A stretch of DNA of 34,342 nucleotides, taken from assembly GCA_021787445.1 (NCBI GenBank), contig JAJYLV010000014.1:1-34342 (forward strand), in the 5' to 3' direction. The notes under the pieces were generated by a model. The model did not search any database, was not told the DNA's origin, and worked only from the letters and a program-made list of their open reading frames with translations. Each line of letters opens with the position of its first letter. Position 1 is the stretch's first letter. Both the position numbers and the translations under genes were made by a program. Shown piece after piece: positions 29,102-34,342 of this stretch. Origin of the DNA: Chloroflexota bacterium. GTDB taxonomy: Bacteria; Chloroflexota; Limnocylindria; P2-11E.

Positions 29102-29445
29102 CCGGGCCGCCGACCCCGCTCGTCGTAGTTCAGGCACGCGGCGATCTCCGCGGCGGTCCGCTTTAGCACCCGGTCCGCCGCCGCCAGGAGGGCGCGCACC
29201 TCGCCGCCGGCGAGCTCGTAGCGGACGAAGCGTCCCTCGCGCTCACGCCTGACCAGTCCGCACTCGAAGAGACACGCCAGGTGCGCGGACACACTGGACT
29301 GGCCAAGATCGCTCTCCTCGACGAGCTCGCTGACCGTGCGCGGACCCTGGGCGAGCGCGACCAGGATCGAGAGGCGCGCTGGGTCTCCGAGGCCGCGAAA
29401 GATCTTGGCTCGTAGCGCGTGCGCGGTCTCGGTTACGATCGTCAT
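29098..29445 (-). CDS. ArsR/SmtB-family metal-responsive repressor
   Basis: IFRGLGDPARLSILVALAQGPRTVSELVEESDLGQSSVSAHLACLFECGLV. Confidence 0.84.
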   Translation of the reverse strand: MTIVTETAHALRAKIFRGLGDPARLSILVALAQGPRTVSELVEESDLGQSSVSAHLACLFECGLVRREREGRFVRYELAGGEVRALLAAADRVLKRTAAEIAACLNYDERGRRPG

Positions 29446-29461
29446 ATCTTTATGTGACGAT
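29438..29461. promoter_or_regulatory. Inverted repeat ATCGTCA-N10-TGACGAT overlapping the start of the ArsR-family gene
   Basis: Related ATATGACGAT occurs at 9641-9650 upstream of the 9275-9628 repressor. Confidence 0.5.
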
Positions 29462-29496
29462 ACCACCGGCGGGACCCGCCGTGCGCACTACGATAC

Positions 29497-29901
29497 ATGA
29501 GCGATGGTTCATACATGGAACTGACGCTCGAGCGCTGCGAGGTCGAATGCCTGCACCCGCAACACGTCGGCCCGCTCATTGGGCGCGTCATCAGCAGCGG
29601 CGACGCTGAGGAGGTCGTCACGACCTTCGACCTCCTGGCCGACCCGACGCGCGCGCGCATCCTTCACGCCCTCAGCCTCGCGGATGAGCTCTGCGTGTGC
29701 GACTTGGCATGGCTCCTCGGCCTCAGCCAGTCCGGACTCAGCCATCAGCTGCGGCTCTTGCGCGAGCGCCGCGCGGTCGAGCGCCGTCGCGCCGGGCGGA
29801 TCGTGTATTACCGGCTACGCGACTGCCACATCCGCCGCCTGGTGCGCGACGCGCTGCGCCACGCCCGCGAGCCGCGACCGCGCGCACGGGAGGCCGTGTG
29901 A
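29497..29901 (+). CDS. ArsR-family repressor, CadC-like (ELCVCDLA)
   Basis: TFDLLADPTRARILHALSLADELCVCDLAWLLGLSQSGLSHQLRLLRERRAV. Confidence 0.82.
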   Translation: MSDGSYMELTLERCEVECLHPQHVGPLIGRVISSGDAEEVVTTFDLLADPTRARILHALSLADELCVCDLAWLLGLSQSGLSHQLRLLRERRAVERRRAGRIVYYRLRDCHIRRLVRDALRHAREPRPRAREAV

Positions 29902-30791
29902 CTGCGCACGCCCAAAGCCCGGCCGGAGCGAACCGCTCGCGCCTCGCGCTCGTGCTCGGGATCAGTTCCGCGATCTTCCTCGTCGAGGTCAGCGGCGCGT
30001 ACCTCACCAACAGCCTCGCGCTGCTGGCTGATGCCGGTCACATCCTCGCGGACGCCGCCGGGATCGGGACCGCGTTGCTCGCCGTCCGGCTCGCGGCACG
30101 GCCCGCAACGCAGCGGCGGACGTTCGGCTTCTACCGCCTGGAGATCATCGCTGCGGTCTTCAATGGCCTGCTCCTCTTCGGGATCGCCGGGTACTTGCTG
30201 CTCGAGGCAGCGCGTCGCTTCGAAGCGCCACCCGAGGTCGCCAGCGGCGCGATGCTCGGCTTCGCCTTGGTCGGTCTGTTCGCGAACCTCCTGTCTGCGT
30301 GGGTGCTCCGCGACGCACAGCGCGAGAGCCTGAACATGCGCGGCGCGTTCCTCGAGGTCCTGTCCGACGCGGCCGGCTCGGGCGCGGTGATCCTCGCCGC
30401 GCTCTTGATCTTGGCGACCGGGTTCCGCAGCGCCGATGCGATCGCGTCGGCGTTCATCGGCATCTTCATCATTCCGCGGACCTGGCGCCTGCTACGCGAC
30501 GCCGTCGACGTGCTGCTCGAAGCCACGCCCAAGGACGTGGACATGAGCGAGGTCCGTCGCCATATCCTGGAGGCGCCTGGCGTGCGCGACGTCCACGACC
30601 TGCACGTCTGGACCATCACCAGCGGCATGAACGTCGTGTCCGCGCACGTCGTGATAGATCGCGGCGCGGAGTCCTCCTCTGTGCTCGACCACCTCTGCCG
30701 CTGTCTTGGCTCGCAGTTCGACATCGAGCACTCGACGCTCCAGCTCGAGACCCCCGATCGCCGGCCGCTCGAGACCGCGACGCACGGGTGA
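29898..30791 (+). CDS. CDF-family (CzcD-like) divalent cation efflux protein
   Basis: NSLALLADAGHILADAAGIGTALLA...RTFGFYRLEIIAA...DVHDLHVWTITSGMNVVSAHVV; GTG start overlaps repressor stop. Confidence 0.88.
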   Translation: MTAHAQSPAGANRSRLALVLGISSAIFLVEVSGAYLTNSLALLADAGHILADAAGIGTALLAVRLAARPATQRRTFGFYRLEIIAAVFNGLLLFGIAGYLLLEAARRFEAPPEVASGAMLGFALVGLFANLLSAWVLRDAQRESLNMRGAFLEVLSDAAGSGAVILAALLILATGFRSADAIASAFIGIFIIPRTWRLLRDAVDVLLEATPKDVDMSEVRRHILEAPGVRDVHDLHVWTITSGMNVVSAHVVIDRGAESSSVLDHLCRCLGSQFDIEHSTLQLETPDRRPLETATHG

Positions 30792-31419
30792 GCGACCTCG
30801 CCCTCGCGCGTCCTCGGCTCGTTCGGCACGCGCTGCGCCTCGAGTACCTGACGGTAGGCTGGAACGTCGTTGAGGGCATCGTCTCGATCGTCGCGGCCCT
30901 CGCGGCAGGAGCGTCGCGCTCCTCGGGTTCGGCATCGACGGCTTCGTGGAGAGCGCGTCGGGCTCGGTGCTCGTCTGGCGTCTGTGGGCCGAGCGCCGCG
31001 CGGGCGATCGCGAGGCGATCGAGTGGCTGGAGCGGCGCGCCCTGGAGCTCGTCGGGCTCTCGTTCTTCCTGCTCGCTGTGTTCGTTGCGGTCAAAGCGCT
31101 CCTCGCCCTCGTCGGCCAGGAGCGACCCGAGCCCAGCCCCGTCGGCATCGCGGTGACGTCGCTCTCGATCGGCGTGATGTGGTGGCTAGCGCGCGCGAAG
31201 CGCCGCACCGCACGCGAACTCGGCGGCCGCTCGCTCGAGGCGGATGCCTTCCAGACGACAGCCTGCTGGTGGCTCTCGCTCATCGTCCTCGGTGGCATCG
31301 GCCTCAACGCCGTCGTCGGCTGGTGGTGGGCCGACCCGAACGCCGCCATCGGCATGACCTACTTCCTCATCCGCGAGGGGCGCGAAGCCTGGGAAGGCGA
31401 GGAGTGCGGCAAGGCTTAG
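30788..31419 (+). pseudogene. CDF/TMEM163-like membrane transporter with one apparent frameshift near 30907
   Basis: MSDLALARPRLVRHALRLEYLTVGWNVVEGIVSIVAALAAG | SVALLGFGIDGFVESASGSVLVWRLWAERR; two frames joined. Confidence 0.65.
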
Positions 31420-31991
31420 CGCTCGTAGCCGCGGTGATGCTGGCCCTCTCGGGGTCGACGGTGGCCCTGGCGCACGAGCAGCGTCAGGTCGGCAAGTACA
31501 CGCTCGAGGTCGGCTGGCACGACGAGCCGGCGATCGAAGGGATCATGAACGCAGTCGAGGTCGAGGTCCACGAGACGGCCAGCGGCAAGGGAGTGGAAGG
31601 GCTGACCCGCACTCTGCGGGTGGTGGTCTCCTACGGCGGGCTCGCGCAGACCTTCGAGCCCACGCTGCGCGCTGTCGGCGGTGAGCCGGGCTCCTACCTC
31701 GGAGACCTCATCCCGACCGCGCCAGGCGACTACACGTTCCGCGTCGTGGGGACGATCGAGGAGCTGAAGGTCGACGAGCGCTTCGAGAGCGGCCCTGGTC
31801 GCTTCGACCCGGTGCGTTCGCCCGACGCGCTCCAGTTCCCGGACCGCGTCGGCAGCGCGGGCGCGCTGGCTCGCGAGATCCGCGCGCTCAACGACCAGCT
31901 CCAGTTCTGGCGCCTCGTCACGGTGGGTGCTGTCGCCATCGCGCTGGTCGCCACGGGCGTCGCTCTGACGCTCGTCCCGGGCCGCCGCTAG
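31404..31991 (+). CDS. Secreted/membrane-anchored hypothetical protein
   Basis: Signal-like VRQGLALVAAVMLALSGSTVALAHEQ, beta-rich body YTLEVGWHDEPAIEGIMNAVEVEV..., C-terminal TM. Confidence 0.6.
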   Translation: MRQGLALVAAVMLALSGSTVALAHEQRQVGKYTLEVGWHDEPAIEGIMNAVEVEVHETASGKGVEGLTRTLRVVVSYGGLAQTFEPTLRAVGGEPGSYLGDLIPTAPGDYTFRVVGTIEELKVDERFESGPGRFDPVRSPDALQFPDRVGSAGALAREIRALNDQLQFWRLVTVGAVAIALVATGVALTLVPGRR

Positions 31992-32254
31992 CGATCGACT
32001 TCGGCCCCCCGTGGCTTAGCTCCCTGCGGTCTTCGTGGTTCGCCGATCAGGGGGCCACCTTTCGGCTCCGCGTACACGTAGGCGTTGACGCCGAGGTAGA
32101 GGTCCTTGCCGTCGATCTGAACACCGGTCTTCTGGTTGCCCCGGGTCGACGCCACGACGAGGGTCTTCCCGCTCGAGCTGGGTGTCGGGGTTGTCATCGG
32201 GATGCGGATCACGAGCGTGTCTCCCTCGCGCGTCACGGTCAGGTCGTCAGCCAT
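31988..32254 (-). CDS. Small conserved protein family 'sp', copy 3 (88 aa, extended C-terminus)
   Basis: MADDLTVTREGDTLVIRIPMTTPTPSSSGKTLVVASTRGNQKTGVQIDGKDLYLGVNAYVYAEPKGG... Confidence 0.8.
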   Translation of the reverse strand: MADDLTVTREGDTLVIRIPMTTPTPSSSGKTLVVASTRGNQKTGVQIDGKDLYLGVNAYVYAEPKGGPLIGEPRRPQGAKPRGAEVDR

Positions 32255-32318
32255 TTTCGGCCTCCCTTCGTCGCTCGCCCATCATCACCCCCCGCGGCAG
32301 CCTGACGATCGCGTCGCG

Positions 32319-33542
32319 CTACCGCGCGTTCGAGCCCGCTCGGCTCGGCACGACGGAGAGAGCACCGTACCAGAACGCGATCCCCGCGATGACCCCGACC
32401 CCGAGGTTCCCGCTCGCCGTTGCGAGCGCCGCGACCACAGCGCACGTCGCCCAGCCCAGCATCCCGCGGAGAGCCCGCACGAGCTGGACATGCTCCCAGC
32501 CGACGTACGCGAGCAGCGCGCCCAGCACCGCCGGCGGCACCCCGCGCGTCACGATCTGTAGCGCGGACTGGCCGAATACGAGCCCAAGGCCGATACAGGT
32601 CGCACCAATGACGAGGGTCGCTGCGGCGGTGCGTGCACCGAAGCGGTGATGTGCGGTCAGCCCTCCCGCGCCGTGACACATCGGCATCCCGGCGAATACG
32701 CCGACCGCGAGGTTCGCGAGGCCCATAGACCGCGCGATGCCGGTGAGCGTCGCGCGGCGCGCACCCTCCCCGAAGTAGGAGCGCGCCACGTCCTGCATCG
32801 AGATCATGGCGTTCCCTATCGACAGCGGCAGCTGCGGGATCGCGAGCAGCGTGAGCGCGGGCCACCAGTCACCTGCCGCCGGGATGGTCGGGGCGATCGG
32901 CACGGGTCCCAGTCGAAGCGGTCCGACGTCGCTCCCGCCCAGCGCGCCGAGGAGCGCGCCCAGACTGAGGACCACCAGGGATGCGGGCGCGAACCGCCAG
33001 CGCAGGAGGATCAGGGCGAGGGCCAGCGCGCCAGCGGCAATGAACAGGCCGATCGGCGCGCTCGTGCCGCCGGCCGTGACGCCCGAGGGAAGGCTCGCAA
33101 GGCCTTGCGGCCGCCGGGCGAGAGCCCAGGCGCCCTGCAGCAGCGTGATCCCGAGGGAGAGCTGGATGCCCTTCACGACCGCGAAGGGCACGTAGCGACC
33201 GACGACCCGGATGAGGCCCGTCGCGCCGAGCAGGAAGTAGGCGGCGCCGAGGATGAGCGTCCCGGCCGCGATGACCGAGGGAGAGAGCGCGTAGGCGATG
33301 GCGATCGCCGAGAACGCCTTGAGCGGCTGGACCGGCATCGGGAGACGGAAGTACAGCGCCGCGGCGATGTAGAAGATGCCGGCGCCGATGAAGACGGTCG
33401 TCGGGCTGAGGCCGTTGACGGCGATGAGCGAGGCGGCGAGCGGGAAGAGGATCCCGCTGTCGCCGAACGCGCCGGACAGTTCGTGGCGGTCGAGACGCAT
33501 GCGTGCGACCGGTGCAACAGCGTCACTGCTAATTGTGGCCAC
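32319..33542 (-). CDS. MOT1-type molybdate/sulfate transporter family protein
   Basis: ELSGAFGDSGILFPLAASL...MISMQDVARSYFGEGARRATLTGIARSMGLANLAVGVFAGMPMCHGAGGLTAHHRFGART. Confidence 0.78.
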   Translation of the reverse strand: MATISSDAVAPVARMRLDRHELSGAFGDSGILFPLAASLIAVNGLSPTTVFIGAGIFYIAAALYFRLPMPVQPLKAFSAIAIAYALSPSVIAAGTLILGAAYFLLGATGLIRVVGRYVPFAVVKGIQLSLGITLLQGAWALARRPQGLASLPSGVTAGGTSAPIGLFIAAGALALALILLRWRFAPASLVVLSLGALLGALGGSDVGPLRLGPVPIAPTIPAAGDWWPALTLLAIPQLPLSIGNAMISMQDVARSYFGEGARRATLTGIARSMGLANLAVGVFAGMPMCHGAGGLTAHHRFGARTAAATLVIGATCIGLGLVFGQSALQIVTRGVPPAVLGALLAYVGWEHVQLVRALRGMLGWATCAVVAALATASGNLGVGVIAGIAFWYGALSVVPSRAGSNAR

Positions 33543-33564
33543 GAGATCATTCTCATCGGGATCG

Positions 33565-33633
33565 TCCGGGGATCCGGATTCGGAGCGTGTCGCCCTGCCA
33601 GGTCACGCTCAGGTCATCGCGATCCGCAAGCCT
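33565..33633 (-). pseudogene. Truncated 5' remnant of 'sp' family (copy 4)
   Basis: DDLSVTWQGDTLRIRIPGRSR* matches the first ~18 residues of sp copies and then stops; coordinates approximate. Confidence 0.6.
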
Positions 33634-33671
33634 TCCTCGTTCCCTCGGTCCATCACCGCGCGCCGTGGGCA

Positions 33672-34070
33672 TCAGACCGTGCGGGCTGCATTGAGGCGCT
33701 CGCGGATCGGCCCGAAGTCGATCCGGGATCCGCAGAAGGCATGGGCGTCGCCGTGCGCGTGGACCGCGGCCGCGGCGCTGTGGACGCCGAGCTTCCTGTA
33801 CGCGTTCGCCGCGATGTTCCCCACCGCATTTATGGAGATCCCGAACTCGAACGCGATCATCTTCTGCGTTATGCCCCGCGCCAGTCGCTCGAGGGTCGCG
33901 CATTCGCGGGCGGTGAGCGGCCGCGGGTAGGACCTTGGAGGTCGTCTCACGCCCGCCGCCCGCACCGCCGTCGTGGCCCACGCGGCGACACGGCGGCCAA
34001 CAAGCGTCGCCGCGTGGGTCGGTCGGTTCGGCGCCAGGCCGGCCAACAGCCGCCACACGCAGCCACACAC
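33672..34070 (-). CDS. Small LuxR-type HTH protein (copy 2)
   Basis: PLTARECATLERLARGITQKMIAFEFGISINAVGNIAANAYRKLGVHSAAAAVHAHGDAHAFCGSRIDFGPIRERLNAARTV. Confidence 0.8.
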   Translation of the reverse strand: MCGCVWRLLAGLAPNRPTHAATLVGRRVAAWATTAVRAAGVRRPPRSYPRPLTARECATLERLARGITQKMIAFEFGISINAVGNIAANAYRKLGVHSAAAAVHAHGDAHAFCGSRIDFGPIRERLNAARTV

Positions 34071-34181
34071 GTGGCCCTGGGGCAGTCAGGCAAGCGCGAG
34101 CGCTCACGCCACACCCCGCGCGAGCTCGAGCAGGTCCTCGATCTGCTCGACAATGACGCCGTGGATCCGGACTTCACCGTT

Positions 34182-34207
34182 CCGGGTCAGACCCCGGTCG
34201 GGACCGC
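34182..34207 (+). repeat. Candidate att site copy C (CCGGGTCAGACCCCGGTCGGGACCGC)
   Basis: 26-nt identity with 19795-19820. Confidence 0.6.
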
Positions 34208-34259
34208 AGTATCGGACTAGCGCGATAACTGGGATCCAATGACGACGGATGGGCCGACT

Positions 34260-34342
34260 TCAGGCGGCGGCGAGATCGACGAAGCGGTCGAGCTCGCGGG
34301 CGAGGCGCCGCCAGGCGAGCGCCAGCGGCCGCGGCGGATCAC
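34260..34342 (-). CDS. 3' end of an unidentified gene outside element 2, cut by window edge
   Basis: ...DPPRPLALAWRRLARELDRFVDLAAA*; too short to identify. Confidence 0.25.
   Translation of the reverse strand, partial: DPPRPLALAWRRLARELDRFVDLAAA

Noticed and set aside
32646-34220. 524-aa plus-strand ORF
   Set aside because: Antisense to MOT1 and LuxR2 genes; low-complexity Arg/Asp/Glu-rich product typical of shadow frames.
1-34342. CRISPR arrays, tRNA or rRNA genes
   Set aside because: No regularly spaced repeats and no recognisable tRNA or rRNA sequence found by eye; a tRNA scan would be decisive.

Overview
High-GC bacterial window whose layout suggests two tandem, similarly organised mobile metal-resistance elements. 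Element 1 (about 1-19,800) and element 2 (about 19,800-34,200) share one order: a large serine recombinase at the left end, a replication/maintenance backbone (CHC2/TOPRIM primase, D5-type helicase or HTH-AAA+ ATPase, ParB-like gene), metal-resistance cargo, and a small LuxR-type HTH gene at the right end. A short direct repeat, CCGGTCGGGACCGC, occurs at 1, 19,807 and 34,194, at or beside the recombinase 3' ends and the LuxR modules; it is a candidate att core. Element 1 cargo is arsC, MFS, a P1B ATPase, a mer locus and an ACR3 ars operon. Element 2 cargo is a CaCA-type exchanger, two ArsR-family genes, CDF transporters and a MOT1-type anion transporter. Main observations: (i) the tandem architecture and candidate att repeats; (ii) a candidate selenoprotein directly after merA, with two in-frame UGA codons in an HMA-like domain, each followed by a hairpin with a G near the 5' side of its loop; (iii) a ~68-aa small protein in three full copies plus one remnant at cargo boundaries, with luxR/small-protein fragments suggesting cargo insertion at a luxR-small-protein junction; (iv) a symmetrical ~125-bp palindrome/repeat array between recombinase and helicase; (v) a divergent HTH-AAA+ ATPase gene with its own repeats. 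Several genes contain apparent frameshifts, which may be decay or assembly error. All calls come from reading the sequence and supplied ORFs; no searches were run.
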